Part shown: positions 17,714 to 26,697 of the stretch, one piece after another
How positions within the stretch are numbered: position 1 is the stretch's first letter
Layout: every line of letters begins with the position of its first letter
Origin: Kordia algicida
GTDB taxonomy: Bacteria; Bacteroidota; Bacteroidia; Flavobacteriales; Flavobacteriaceae
Reading direction: 5' to 3' (one strand)
Assembly (NCBI RefSeq): GCF_051013375.1
Contig: NZ_CP142125.1
DNA: 64,000 nucleotides
Notes under the pieces: generated by a model
The model's database searches: none
Told to the model about the DNA's origin: nothing
The model's input: only the letters and a program-made list of their open reading frames with translations
Translations under genes and position numbers: made by a program

Positions 17714-18779
17714 TGTAGAGTAAATATAAGGCTAATACTCCAAAGACAAGATTAGGTACCCAAACCGCTAACATAGGAGAGAAACCAGATTTTTCTGCCA
17801 TGGTGCCGAATATTTTATCAAAAAAGATGTAAATAAAAGCAATGGCAATACCAAAAGCGAGATTGAATCCCATTCCGCCTCTACGCTTCATAGAAGATAC
17901 TGCAACTGCAATAATCGTAAGGATAAAAGCCGTAATTGGCAAACTCCAACGTTTGTATTTTACTAATAAATGCTTGTTAACATTTGGCGAACCTGATTGT
18001 TTTTCTTTGGCTATAAATTTGTCTAATTCCTGATAGTTTAACGTTTCTGCCATGTAGGTTACTGGCGTTAAATCGTCTACTTCAAACGGAAATATGGTGT
18101 CAAATTTTCGTTGGTTGACAAGACTATCATTCATAGCACCAACAATACGTTTTTTAAAACCTCGCAAGGTGTATGTACTATCGTCTTCATTATATTTTAT
18201 ACTACGAGCTTGTATTTTGTATTCCAATACATTGTCTTCAAAATGCTCTAGCGTAAAGTTGTCTCCACGTTTGCTATCAAAACTGAAACTTTTTAGATAA
18301 ATAAAATCGTTTTCTGTGACTTGCTTGTAGATTTCTAAATTGTCACGTACTTTTTTTCGTCCTTTTTTGATGTATTCGAATCGGAATTCGTTAAAACCTT
18401 TGCTAGCGTTTGGAACGATATACATTCCCATGACAAAAGCTACAATTGCTACAATGGATGCAGCTACTAAAAATGGTCGTAAGAAACGTAAATACGAAAC
18501 TCCCGAACTTAAGATCGCGATAATTTCGGTGTCGTTGGCAAGCTTAGACGTAAACCAAATTACCGAAAGAAATAAGAATATGGGAAATAAGAGATTGGCA
18601 AAGTAAATGACAAAGTTTACATAATAGAGAACGATTTCGTCTGTTGGCGCTTTTGATGCCAACATTTTATCAATATTTTCAGAAATATCTACCATAATCC
18701 CAATTGGGACAAATAGTAATAACATTACAGAGAACGTTAAGAGATATTTTTTAATGATATACCAATCTAGTATTTTCAT
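17700..18779 (-). CDS. LptF/LptG family LPS export permease
   Basis: 359-aa YjgP/YjgQ-family permease. Three hydrophobic segments lie near the N-terminus, then a large periplasmic beta-jellyroll region (about 120-265), then three segments at the C-terminus, the layout of LptF/LptG. With LptB2 it extracts LPS from the inner membrane and feeds the LptC-A-D bridge; an lptD is at 61.4 kb. Start MKILDWYIIKKYLLTF is typical of the family, most like LptG. Located 21 bp after tgt, likely the same operon. Confidence 0.88.
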   Translation of the reverse strand: MKILDWYIIKKYLLTFSVMLLLFVPIGIMVDISENIDKMLASKAPTDEIVLYYVNFVIYFANLLFPIFLFLSVIWFTSKLANDTEIIAILSSGVSYLRFLRPFLVAASIVAIVAFVMGMYIVPNASKGFNEFRFEYIKKGRKKVRDNLEIYKQVTENDFIYLKSFSFDSKRGDNFTLEHFEDNVLEYKIQARSIKYNEDDSTYTLRGFKKRIVGAMNDSLVNQRKFDTIFPFEVDDLTPVTYMAETLNYQELDKFIAKEKQSGSPNVNKHLLVKYKRWSLPITAFILTIIAVAVSSMKRRGGMGFNLAFGIAIAFIYIFFDKIFGTMAEKSGFSPMLAVWVPNLVFGVLALYLLYNARR

Positions 18780-18800
18780 TTGCTCACTTTGTATTGTTTG

Positions 18801-19931
18801 TTACAGACGTTTATCCATTTGTTTGACCATTTTATTTTTCCAAGCGTCAAAATCTCCTGCTAATATATGTTTTCTTGCTTCCCTAACCAACCAAAGGTAA
18901 AATCCTAGATTGTGAATGGTTGCAATTTGTTTTCCAAGTAACTCATTTACTGTAAATAAGTGACGTACATATGCTTTTGAATATTCCAAATCGACATAAG
19001 TAATGCCCATTTCATCAATTGGAGAAAAATCGTCTGCCCATTTTTTATTTTTGATGTTGATGGTTCCGTGTGCCGTAAATAACATTCCGTTTCTGGCATT
19101 ACGTGTTGGCATGACACAGTCAAACATATCGACGCCTAAAGCGATGTTTTCTAAAATATTGATAGGTGTTCCAACGCCCATTAAATAACGTGGTTTGTCT
19201 TCTGGAAGAATGGAACATACAACATCTGTCATTGCATACATTTCTTCGGCTGGTTCTCCTACAGATAATCCGCCAATGGCATTTCCTTCCGCTTCACGAG
19301 AAGCAATGAATTCTGCTGATTGTTTACGTAAGTCTTTGTACGTACTTCCTTGAACAATCGGAAAAAATGTTTGACTGTAATCGTATTTATAGGGTGTTTT
19401 TTCTAAATGTGCAATGCAACGATCTAGCCAACGATGTGTCATGTGCATCGAACGCTTTGCATAACGATAATCACACGGATATGGCGTACATTCGTCAAAA
19501 GCCATAATGATATCAGCTCCAATAGTACGTTGAATTTCCATGACATTTTCTGGTGTAAAGAAATGATACGAACCGTCAATATGTGATTTGAATTTTACAC
19601 CTTCTTCCTTTATTTTTCTGTTGGCAGAAAGCGAATATACTTGATATCCGCCAGAATCTGTCAATATATTACGATCCCAATTGATGAATTTATGCAATCC
19701 GCCTGCTTTTTCTAAAATTTCAGTTTGTGGACGTAAGTATAAATGATAGGTGTTTCCTAAAATAATATCTGGATTGATGTCTTCTTTTAGTTCACGTTGG
19801 TGCACACCTTTTACGGTTCCAATGGTTCCCACAGGCATAAAAATGGGTGTTTCAATCGTTCCGTGATCGGTAGTAAGCGTTGCCGCTCTTGCCTTGCTTA
19901 ATGGGTCTTTTCCTTGTAATTCAAATTTCAT
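18801..19931 (-). CDS. tgt: queuine tRNA-ribosyltransferase
   Basis: Exchanges guanine-34 for preQ1 in GUN-anticodon tRNAs, an essential step to queuosine. The 376-aa protein keeps the catalytic Asp92 (TDSGGYQ) and nucleophile Asp271 (DCVMPTRNARNG) and the FDEC and GGLSVGE substrate pocket. The zinc site is unusual: the CxCxxC ligands of the Zymomonas enzyme, expected near residues 306-316, are replaced by EMGITYVDLEY with no Cys, although the His (340, TIHNLGF) remains. First gene of a probable tgt-lptG-eamA operon. Confidence 0.94.
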   Translation of the reverse strand: MKFELQGKDPLSKARAATLTTDHGTIETPIFMPVGTIGTVKGVHQRELKEDINPDIILGNTYHLYLRPQTEILEKAGGLHKFINWDRNILTDSGGYQVYSLSANRKIKEEGVKFKSHIDGSYHFFTPENVMEIQRTIGADIIMAFDECTPYPCDYRYAKRSMHMTHRWLDRCIAHLEKTPYKYDYSQTFFPIVQGSTYKDLRKQSAEFIASREAEGNAIGGLSVGEPAEEMYAMTDVVCSILPEDKPRYLMGVGTPINILENIALGVDMFDCVMPTRNARNGMLFTAHGTINIKNKKWADDFSPIDEMGITYVDLEYSKAYVRHLFTVNELLGKQIATIHNLGFYLWLVREARKHILAGDFDAWKNKMVKQMDKRL

Positions 19932-20299
19932 TATCGAGTCGCTATTGCCTGTTTTTTGTTTGTATGTTTCCGAGAGACACTTCTGGCGAAAGCCGTAAAA
20001 GTATCATTTTTTATACAACATACATTTGGCGTCATCAGTTGGCAAATATAGGTAAGATTCACTGATGATTTTACTAATAAAAAATTAAAATTTGGGAATT
20101 CACAGTTGATTCTTTTTTCTTATTCACTTTTTTTAGTTTCAACAAAGTCATTACCTATTCATTTTCAATTATTTACCTATCATCTTTCACTTTTAGGTTT
20201 ATTCACAGCATTTCGTTAATAAAAGCCTACAAACTTGTTTTGTTAACGCCGTTTTATAACTTACTTTTGGGACTTTAAAAAACTACTAATAAACACACA
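19932..20299. promoter_or_regulatory. divergent promoter region tgt / transketolase
   Basis: A minus-strand TATATTTG box at 20050-20043 may serve tgt (about 110 nt leader; no clear -33). The plus-strand promoter is listed separately. The rest is AT-rich with no gene. Confidence 0.5.
20240..20269 (+). promoter_or_regulatory. promoter of the transketolase genes
   Basis: TTG at 20240-20242, a 19-nt spacer, TACTTTTG at 20262-20269; 30 nt before the ATG. Confidence 0.78.
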
Positions 20300-21145
20300 A
20301 TGTCTGATAACAAATCATTAGAAAATTTAGTCACTCAAGTTCGTAGAGATATCTTGAGAATGGTACATAAAGTAAATTCTGGGCATCCAGGAGGTTCTTT
20401 AGGATGTGCTGAATTTTTAGTCACACTGTATAATGATATAATGAAACTGAATGACGGTTTCGCAATGGACGGAAAAGAAGAAGATGTTTTCTTTTTGTCA
20501 AATGGTCATATTTCCCCTGTAATTTATAGCGTTTTGGCACGTAGAGGTTATTTCCCTGTGGAAGAATTAAACACATTTCGTTTGCTAGATTCTCGTCTGC
20601 AAGGACATCCAACAACGCATGAAGGTTTGCCAGGAATTCGTATTGCTTCTGGTTCGCTTGGACAAGGAATGTCGGTCGCTATTGGAACAGCATTAACAAA
20701 GAAATTAAACGGAGACAATCACTTGGTATATTCTTTACATGGTGATGGCGAATTGCAAGAAGGACAAATTTGGGAAGCTGCAATGTATGCTGCCGGAAAT
20801 AAGGTTGATAATTATATTGCTACGATTGATTATAACAAAAAGCAAATTGATGGCGCAACAGACGATGTGTTACCTTTAGGCTCACTTACTGCAAAATTTG
20901 AAGCCTTTGGTTGGGATGTATTAGCCATTGAAAACGGAAACGATATTCAAGCGATTAAAGATGGATTAGCAGAAGCAAAATCAAGAACTGGAAAAGGAAA
21001 ACCTGTTTGTGTGCTATTACACACGGAAATGGGGAATGGTGTTGATTTTATGATGCATACACACGCTTGGCACGGAAAAGCACCAAACGACGAACAACTA
21101 GAAAGCGCCTTGGCGCAAAACCCTGAAACGTTAGGCGATTATTAA
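20300..21145 (+). CDS. transketolase, N-terminal (TPP-binding) subunit
   Basis: 281-aa subunit carrying the thiamine pyrophosphate binding half: SGHPGGSLG at the start, HGDGELQEGQIWEAAM (GDG..N-type TPP/Mg motif) and HAWHGKAPND at the end. Pairs with the C-terminal subunit encoded 64 bp downstream to form the split transketolase found in many Bacteroidota, acting in the non-oxidative pentose phosphate pathway. A short CCCGA/TCGGG hairpin lies at 21187-21200 between the two genes. Confidence 0.95.
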   Translation: MSDNKSLENLVTQVRRDILRMVHKVNSGHPGGSLGCAEFLVTLYNDIMKLNDGFAMDGKEEDVFFLSNGHISPVIYSVLARRGYFPVEELNTFRLLDSRLQGHPTTHEGLPGIRIASGSLGQGMSVAIGTALTKKLNGDNHLVYSLHGDGELQEGQIWEAAMYAAGNKVDNYIATIDYNKKQIDGATDDVLPLGSLTAKFEAFGWDVLAIENGNDIQAIKDGLAEAKSRTGKGKPVCVLLHTEMGNGVDFMMHTHAWHGKAPNDEQLESALAQNPETLGDY

Positions 21146-21209
21146 TTCCTAATGTTCTAAAAACTAAGTTTAACTACAAAAAGTTACCCGATTTCTCGGG
21201 CATTTAAAG

Positions 21210-22163
21210 ATGAAAAAATATACAAATACAGGAAATAAAGATACACGTTCAGGGTTTGGAGACGGATTAACTGAGCTTGGAAAAACGAATGAAAATGTCG
21301 TAGCACTCTGTGCTGATTTAACAGGATCATTGAAAATGAATGCTTTTAAAGACAATCATCCAGAACGTTTTTTCCAAATTGGAATTGCAGAAGCTAACAT
21401 GATCGGAATTGCCGCAGGAATGACGATTGGTGGAAAGATTCCGTTTACAGGAACTTTTGCTAACTTTTCTACAGGTCGTGTATACGATCAAATTCGTCAA
21501 TCGGTTGCGTATTCTGATAAAAACGTAAAAATTTGTGCTTCACACGCAGGAATTACATTAGGTGAAGATGGTGCAACTCACCAAATTTTAGAAGATATCG
21601 GTTTGATGAAAATGTTACCAGGCATGACAGTAATTAACACCTGTGATTACAACCAAACCAAAGCGGCAACTTTAGCAATCGCAGAACATCACGGACCTGT
21701 GTATTTGCGTTTCGGTCGTCCAAAAGTAGCGAATTTTACTCCAGAAGATCAAAAATTTGAAATTGGAAAAGCAGTACAACTTACCGAAGGAACTGATGTA
21801 ACAATTGTGGCAACAGGACATTTGGTTTGGGAAGCATTGCAAGCTGCTGAAACTTTAGAAGCAGCAGGAATTTCTGCAGAAGTAATCAATATTCACACCA
21901 TTAAACCCTTAGACGAAGAAGCTATTTTAACTTCAGTTGGAAAAACTGGTTGTGTTGTTACTGCAGAAGAACATAATTTCCTTGGAGGATTGGGCGAAAG
22001 TGTTGCACGTACACTCGCATTAAACACACCTGCTCCACAAGAATTTGTTGCCACACAAGATACCTTTGGGGAATCTGGAACGCCAGCACAATTGATGGAA
22101 AAATATGGTTTAAATGCCGCTTCAATTGTAAAAGCTACGAAAAAAGTAATTAGCAGAAAATAA
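21210..22163 (+). CDS. transketolase, C-terminal (pyrimidine-binding) subunit
   Basis: 317-aa subunit with the pyrimidine-binding and C-terminal transketolase domains: DLTGSLKMNAF, QIGIAEANMIGIAAGM (with the catalytic Glu of the TPP cycle), HAGITLGEDGATHQ, and the regulatory-domain end EEHNFLGGLGESVA. Second gene of the transketolase operon. Homologous to DXS/E1 enzymes, but the partner gene and motifs favour transketolase. Confidence 0.95.
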   Translation: MKKYTNTGNKDTRSGFGDGLTELGKTNENVVALCADLTGSLKMNAFKDNHPERFFQIGIAEANMIGIAAGMTIGGKIPFTGTFANFSTGRVYDQIRQSVAYSDKNVKICASHAGITLGEDGATHQILEDIGLMKMLPGMTVINTCDYNQTKAATLAIAEHHGPVYLRFGRPKVANFTPEDQKFEIGKAVQLTEGTDVTIVATGHLVWEALQAAETLEAAGISAEVINIHTIKPLDEEAILTSVGKTGCVVTAEEHNFLGGLGESVARTLALNTPAPQEFVATQDTFGESGTPAQLMEKYGLNAASIVKATKKVISRK

Positions 22164-22213
22164 TAAATGTTGAAATAAAATCGTTTCTTTAGTATAACAA
22201 AAACATTAAAATC

Positions 22214-22798
22214 ATGAAAAACAACCTATTATGTTTCGTATTTCTGTTGGCTTCTGCAACGTGTTTTGCACAGTTTGGAGTGAAAGCAGGATTGAATTTT
22301 AACTCAAACGGAGAATTGCGTGAAATTGTTACGGCTGGAGAAAATATTATTGAAGACAGCGGTGATGCAAAAATTGGCTATCACATTGGTGCATACTACG
22401 AATTGAATTTTAGCAAATTGTATTTACGACCAGAAGTTGTCTACACAAAAACGAAAAGTGAATACGGCTCTAGCGCGTACGACATGTCAAAAATTGATGT
22501 TCCTGTGTTATTAGGATTAGACGTTATCGGACCGCTTAGTGTATTTGCCGGACCTTCATTTCAGTACACGTTAGATAATGATTTGGAAGATGCAACCATT
22601 TCAGATGTAGAAAATGATATTACGGTTGGTTTCAACTTTGGAGCTGCGGTAAAATTTGGAAATATCGGATTGGATGTGCGCTATGAAAGAGGTTTTACAG
22701 AAAATGAAGCGAATATTTTAGACTCAAATAATGTGCAAATAGGAACTTTAGATTCTAGACCGAGTCAACTTATTTTCAGTCTTTCATTACGATTGTAA
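22214..22798 (+). CDS. outer membrane beta-barrel protein (PorT-like)
   Basis: 194 aa with a signal peptide ending at CFAQ, then GVKAGLNFN, the usual start of small Bacteroidota outer-membrane barrels of the PorT/OMP_b-brl_2 type. Alternating hydrophobic strands run to the C-terminal SLSLRL, ending in a barrel-type strand. Possibly co-transcribed with transketolase (50-bp gap), though functionally unrelated. Specific role unknown. Confidence 0.85.
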   Translation: MKNNLLCFVFLLASATCFAQFGVKAGLNFNSNGELREIVTAGENIIEDSGDAKIGYHIGAYYELNFSKLYLRPEVVYTKTKSEYGSSAYDMSKIDVPVLLGLDVIGPLSVFAGPSFQYTLDNDLEDATISDVENDITVGFNFGAAVKFGNIGLDVRYERGFTENEANILDSNNVQIGTLDSRPSQLIFSLSLRL

Positions 22799-22821
22799 AC
22801 TATATTTCAATAAAAAATACA

Positions 22822-22857
22822 AAAGCACTTTTCTCATTACGGAAAGTGCTTTTTTTT
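22822..22857 (+). terminator. terminator after outer-membrane protein gene
   Basis: Stem AAAGCACTTT / AAAGTGCTTT with an 11-nt loop, followed by a T run. Confidence 0.9.
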
Positions 22858-22989
22858 GTTCCCTTTCGGGAGAATTGATCTATTTTCAAAAATCATTTCG
22901 GGGAATCTTACTAGAACAGTTTCTACATCAAAACAGATGCATCAGGTGTTTTCTAAAACTATTGAAACGTCTCTGATACATAAGTTATT

Positions 22990-23229
22990 TAACGTCAGTT
23001 CGATATAACTATTTCATTATAAAATTGATTGTCAGCAGATTATACTTAATGTCAAATCGAGCATTATTGAAATTAAAATATATTTTAATTGAAGATACCT
23101 AGCGTAGCTATCGAGATTCAATCGAAATTTTATTTTTTATAGTGTTCTCGACTGCGCTCGAACTGACAATTAGTTATTTTTCAGTGAATTATGAACTATA
23201 TAGTGATTTGTTAAGTCGAACTCACGTTA
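22990..23229. repeat. inverted-repeat element family, copy A (240 bp)
   Basis: Bounded by TAACGTCAGTTCGATATAA on the left and TTAAGTCGAACTCACGTTA on the right, which are imperfect inverted repeats. The interior (GTCAAATCGAGCATTATTGA.., TTAGTTATTTTTCAGTGAAT..) is homologous to copy B at 54510-54768. It holds no ORF. The remaining gap bases (22858-22989, 23230-23300) show nothing else. Confidence 0.8.
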
Positions 23230-23302
23230 CTTACTATTTTTAAGCGAAAATTACACACGATTCCTAACTGCTAAAATACTTTCTAAAGAAGAAATCCAAT
23301 CA

Positions 23303-23332
23303 CAAAAAAAGCACCTCTTTCGAAGTGCTTTT
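23303..23332 (-). terminator. terminator of the FKBP-like lipoprotein gene
   Basis: Stem around AAAAGCACTTCG / GAGGTGCTTTT read on the minus strand, followed by a T run; 24 bp after the stop codon. Confidence 0.8.
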
Positions 23333-23355
23333 CAGTAGTTATATTTCAGTTTGCT

Positions 23356-24357
23356 TTAGTTTGCATCTAAATAATCTGGTATACCATCACCATCAGTATC
23401 TGTCAACACAACAGTTCTTATTGTTGTTACACCATCATCATCGGTATCACGTGTTTTTTCAAACTCATTAGAAGCCAAAACAGGTTCAGCATCGCCAGGA
23501 TTTAATGTATACGTATTTTGAACAACTTCATTTACTGTAATCGTTCCATCGCCATCATCGTCAGAATCTCTAAAATTTGCAATTCCATCACCATCTGTAT
23601 CATCATCCAACACATCATTATCTCCATCTAAATCTTCCATAGAAGACAACAATCCGTCAACATCCGTATCTAGAAAATCTGCATCAAATACATTAAAAGT
23701 GAAAATTAATGGAGAATACGCAGGAATTCCAGGTTGTAATACACTAAAATACCCCAAACCTGATGGAATAAAGATCGCTCCTATTCCACCGTTTCTAGCT
23801 TCTAAGAAACCATTAGAACCTTCTACGATATCTTCTGCCGTATGAAACTCAGGCAATCCTAATTGAAAACCTCTTACAGTACTTACCGTAGCACCTACTA
23901 AAGGAATTGTTTCTTGTGTAATTCTAACATCAAAAGTATCCAAATTTAACAATTGTCCTCTGTACGTCAACTCAACTGCATCAAAGCTAGTGTATTCTTT
24001 TCCGCCACCTTCACGAAGTTTCAATACATAATATTTGTAATCAACATCAAGATACGTAGTTGTTCTTACTTCAACTTGATCTATCAATGGAATTTTATCC
24101 GCATTTGCGCCTGCAATCGTATCTAAAACCATTACAAAATTATCATTTGCGGCACTTTCAGGATTCGTTAAATCGAAATCATCATAATTATAAAAATGTG
24201 TGCTTAAAAATTCTATCAGCGCGGCATCATCTTCTACTTGTTGTTCTGCTCTATCGCGCAATTCTGCAAAAGTTGCGACATCATCATCACTTTTGCACGA
24301 AAAAATAATGGCAAACGCGACTGTCATTAGGAATGTAAATTTTACAAACTTCATCAT
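23356..24357 (-). CDS. FKBP-like lipoprotein with calcium-binding TSP3 repeats
   Basis: 333-aa lipoprotein: the signal peptide ends in the lipobox AIIFSC, so the mature protein is anchored to a membrane. Residues about 90-220 resemble an FKBP-type peptidyl-prolyl isomerase domain (VELTYRGQL, GNGGIGAIFIPSGLGY-like end), as in gliding-associated GldI-type proteins; catalytic activity is not certain. The C-terminal 100 residues hold repeated DxDxDG calcium-binding motifs of thrombospondin type 3 kind. I started at the internal MM because the preceding ten codons do not belong to the signal peptide. Confidence 0.8.
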   Translation of the reverse strand: MMKFVKFTFLMTVAFAIIFSCKSDDDVATFAELRDRAEQQVEDDAALIEFLSTHFYNYDDFDLTNPESAANDNFVMVLDTIAGANADKIPLIDQVEVRTTTYLDVDYKYYVLKLREGGGKEYTSFDAVELTYRGQLLNLDTFDVRITQETIPLVGATVSTVRGFQLGLPEFHTAEDIVEGSNGFLEARNGGIGAIFIPSGLGYFSVLQPGIPAYSPLIFTFNVFDADFLDTDVDGLLSSMEDLDGDNDVLDDDTDGDGIANFRDSDDDGDGTITVNEVVQNTYTLNPGDAEPVLASNEFEKTRDTDDDGVTTIRTVVLTDTDGDGIPDYLDAN

Positions 24358-24374
24358 TGTTTTTAAATTTTGGG

Positions 24375-24403
24375 TTGCAAGATACAATTTTATCCTACTT
24401 TTG
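24375..24403 (+). promoter_or_regulatory. promoter of S4-domain protein gene
   Basis: TTG 24375-24377, 18-nt spacer, TACTTTTG 24396-24403; the ATG is 33 nt downstream. It overlaps the 5' region of the divergent lipoprotein gene. Confidence 0.72.
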
Positions 24404-24436
24404 TATATTCTTTAACGTAGTTTTTAGAGATTTTGT

Positions 24437-24829
24437 ATGAGGATAGATAAATACCTTTGGTGTGTGCGTTATTATAAAACCCGAAACATGGCAACAACTG
24501 CATGTAAGAAGGGACATGTAAAGATAAATGGCGCTACTGTAAAACCATCACGAGATGTATATGCAACCGATAAAATAGAAGTTCGTAAAGATCAAATTAC
24601 AAGACATTTAACCGTGTTAGATATTCCGCCGAGTCGTGTTGGCGCTAAATTAGTTGATATTTACCGAGTAGATACAACTCCAAAAGAAAACTTTGAACAT
24701 CTTGAATTATTGAAGTTTTCAAAAGATCATTATCGAAAGAAAGGAATGGGAAGACCAACGAAGAAAGATCGTCGGGAAATTGATGAATATCTAGATGATA
24801 ATCTTGATGATGATGAAAGTAATTCTTAA
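24437..24829 (+). CDS. S4-domain RNA-binding protein, Hsp15-like
   Basis: 130 aa. The N-terminal S4 domain (MRIDKYLWCVRYYKTRNMA, GHVKINGATVKPSRDV) matches HslR/Hsp15, which recycles stalled 50S subunits carrying peptidyl-tRNA. A basic linker GMGRPTKKDRREID and an acidic tail follow. The next gene is 104 bp downstream. Confidence 0.88.
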   Translation: MRIDKYLWCVRYYKTRNMATTACKKGHVKINGATVKPSRDVYATDKIEVRKDQITRHLTVLDIPPSRVGAKLVDIYRVDTTPKENFEHLELLKFSKDHYRKKGMGRPTKKDRREIDEYLDDNLDDDESNS

Positions 24830-24933
24830 TTTTACTCCATTATCAAGCATATAAAAGCTTAAATTTTACCCTGCAATCAAACACAGCTACTTTACAAGTT
24901 TTCACTGTAGTCGTTTATTTAAATTTTGAACTT

Positions 24934-25437
24934 ATGACCGTAACGGGAAATATTATATTAAATCACCAACAAATTCAGCACAAAACACGTCGTATTGCGT
25001 ATCAAATTTTGGAATCGAATGTAAATGAAGAAGAAATTATCATCGCAGGAATTGCCAACAACGGATTTATATTCGCTCAAAAAATCAAAGTGGAATTAGA
25101 AAAAATTACAGATGCTACCATTACGTTGTGCGAAGTAAAGGTTGACAAGCAAAATCCGTTGCAAAACATCACAACTTCATTATCCAAAGAAGACTATACC
25201 AACAAACCTTTGGTTTTAATTGATGATGTACTTAACTCAGGTACAACACTCATTTATGGTGTAAGACACTTTTTAGACGTGCCTTTAAAGAATTTTAAAA
25301 CAGCAGTATTGGTAAATAGAAATCACAAGAAATATCCTATAAAGGCAGATTTTAAAGGAATTTCACTGTCTACTTCTATTCAAGAACACATTGATGTTGT
25401 TTTTGCGAAAGAAAATGACACTGCGTATTTAGTGTAA
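24934..25437 (+). CDS. phosphoribosyltransferase family protein
   Basis: 167-aa type I phosphoribosyltransferase fold with the PRPP loop LVLIDDVLNSGTTL and an N-terminal hood RRIAYQILESN resembling PyrR/hypoxanthine PRTases. Could be PyrR-like (pyrimidine regulation or uracil PRTase), but the gene is not next to pyr genes. Its last 9 bp overlap the end of aroK on the other strand. Confidence 0.82.
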   Translation: MTVTGNIILNHQQIQHKTRRIAYQILESNVNEEEIIIAGIANNGFIFAQKIKVELEKITDATITLCEVKVDKQNPLQNITTSLSKEDYTNKPLVLIDDVLNSGTTLIYGVRHFLDVPLKNFKTAVLVNRNHKKYPIKADFKGISLSTSIQEHIDVVFAKENDTAYLV

Positions 25438-25944
25438 ACTTTCTCTAATTTCTTCAACCAATATTTCTATCGTTTTATTATCTGTAAAAATATGATGTGT
25501 TGCCTGTTGGTAGAAAACATTTCGTTCAAACAAATGCTTTCCTATAAATTCTGGCAAATCTTCATCAGAAATGTTTCGAATCAATGGTCGTTTTGCTTTT
25601 TCGTCCTTCACTCTATTGATAATCTCTGGAATGGAAGTCTGTAAATAAAATGTATCTTTCGTGTATTCATGGATGAGATTCATATTATTCGCATAACAAG
25701 GTGTTCCGCCACCTAAAGATAAAATCATCGCTTCTTTAGTTTCCAAAACCTCTTTTAAATATTGGTGCTCTTTCATTCTAAAATAGATTTCTCCTTTCGT
25801 TTCAAAAATCTCTGCAATGGTTTTTTCCTCTTTTATCTCAATATAAGTATCTAAATCTATCACAGGAAGTGCTAACAGTTTTCCCAACAATTTTGAAACT
25901 GAACTCTTTCCACTTGCCATATATCCTAAAAGTACGATTGTCAT
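25429..25944 (-). CDS. aroK: shikimate kinase
   Basis: Phosphorylates shikimate in aromatic amino acid synthesis. The 171-aa P-loop kinase has Walker A LLGYMASGKSSV, DLDTYIE (shikimate binding), FRMKEHQYLKEV, LSLGGGTPCY and the lid Arg in KRPLI. Full length, monocistronic, convergent with the PRTase gene. Confidence 0.94.
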   Translation of the reverse strand: MTIVLLGYMASGKSSVSKLLGKLLALPVIDLDTYIEIKEEKTIAEIFETKGEIYFRMKEHQYLKEVLETKEAMILSLGGGTPCYANNMNLIHEYTKDTFYLQTSIPEIINRVKDEKAKRPLIRNISDEDLPEFIGKHLFERNVFYQQATHHIFTDNKTIEILVEEIRESLH

Positions 25945-26021
25945 CTGTGTATTATAATTAATTTATTTTTAAGTGCTTACAAAAATCAGAAAAAAAAAGA
26001 TGAAATTATATTAAAAAACAC

Positions 26022-26051
26022 TTGAAAAATAAAATTATGATGTTATATTTG
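26022..26051 (+). promoter_or_regulatory. promoter of tRNA-Lys
   Basis: TTG 26022-26024, 19-nt spacer, TATATTTG 26044-26051, 39 nt before the mature tRNA. Exact consensus match. Confidence 0.85.
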
Positions 26052-26090
26052 CACCCGCATTCAGGGAATTAATTATTATTCTTTTTGAAT

Positions 26091-26163
26091 GACCTGGTAG
26101 CTCAGTTGGTAGAGCATCTCCCTTTTAAGGAGAGGGTCCTGGGTTCGAGCCCCAGCCAGGTCA
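26091..26163 (+). tRNA. tRNA-Lys (anticodon TTT)
   Basis: 73 nt. Acceptor GACCTGG pairs with CCAGGTC, D-arm GCTC..GAGC, anticodon stem TCTCC/GGAGA with loop CTTTTAA and anticodon TTT at 26124-26126, T-arm CTGGG TTCGAGC CCCAG. CCA is not encoded. Confidence 0.97.
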
Positions 26164-26170
26164 CAAAAGG

Positions 26171-26197
26171 AGTTAAGCAATTGCTTAACTTTTTTTA
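26171..26197 (+). terminator. terminator after tRNA-Lys
   Basis: Perfect palindrome AGTTAAGCAA/TTGCTTAACT followed by seven T. The end of the T run overlaps a TATTTTTG box (26196-26203) positioned to start tRNA-Leu transcription. Confidence 0.85.
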
Positions 26198-26216
26198 TTT
26201 TTGCAAAGCACATTTT

Positions 26217-26300
26217 ACCGAAGTGCTGGAATTGGTAGACAGGCATGGTTGAGGGCCATGTGTTCATTAGAGCGTGTGGGTTCGACTCCCATCTTCGGTA
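26217..26300 (+). tRNA. tRNA-Leu (anticodon GAG)
   Basis: 84 nt with a long variable arm. Acceptor ACCGAAG/CTTCGGT, anticodon stem CATGG/CCATG with loop TTGAGGG and anticodon GAG at 26251-26253, T-arm GTGGG TTCGACT CCCAT. CCA is not encoded. Confidence 0.95.
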
Positions 26301-26319
26301 CTGAAATTATTTTTAAGCA

Positions 26320-26347
26320 AAATCCCAACAGCAATGTTGGGATTTTT
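26320..26347 (+). terminator. terminator after tRNA-Leu
   Basis: Stem AATCCCAACA / TGTTGGGATT with GCAA loop, followed by six T. Confidence 0.92.
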
Positions 26348-26439
26348 TATATATAAAACTACTTTAACTTTTGTTTAATATTATTTTCATTTTGTTTTTG
26401 TTTCTTAGCTATATTATTAATTAAAAAAAATGATTACTC

Positions 26440-26643
26440 ATGAAAAAAAGAAATCTTAAATCGTTAAATCTTAACAAAAAGTCTATTTCTAATTTAGATG
26501 TTTCAGAATCAAGGATATTTGGAGGAGAAAGCGGTAATATGCTTTGTGTGCCGCCACCAAACCCTGATACAAAAAACCCTGGTACATGTGTTGATAATAG
26601 TGGGCTTAGACTTTGTCAATCAAATGTTCTTAATTGCAATTAA
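26440..26643 (+). CDS. class I lanthipeptide-type precursor peptide 1 (67 aa)
   Basis: Leader MKKRNLKSLNLNKKSISNLD has the LxLNKKSISNL signature of Bacteroidota lanthipeptide precursors and ends near FGG (residues about 27-29). The core has four Cys with Ser/Thr between them (MLCVPPP, GTCVD, RLCQS, LNCN). No modifying enzyme is adjacent; the nearest LanC is 26 kb away. Own terminator downstream. Confidence 0.82.
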   Translation: MKKRNLKSLNLNKKSISNLDVSESRIFGGESGNMLCVPPPNPDTKNPGTCVDNSGLRLCQSNVLNCN

Positions 26644-26697
26644 TGCGTTAAACAATTTATTTAGTCTTCTTCAAAATGAAGATATAAATTCTAATTA

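Noticed and set aside
20300..22163. 1-deoxyxylulose-5-phosphate synthase or pyruvate dehydrogenase E1 split in two
   Set aside because: HGDGELQEGQIWEA, HAWHGKAPN and the paired lengths fit split transketolase better.
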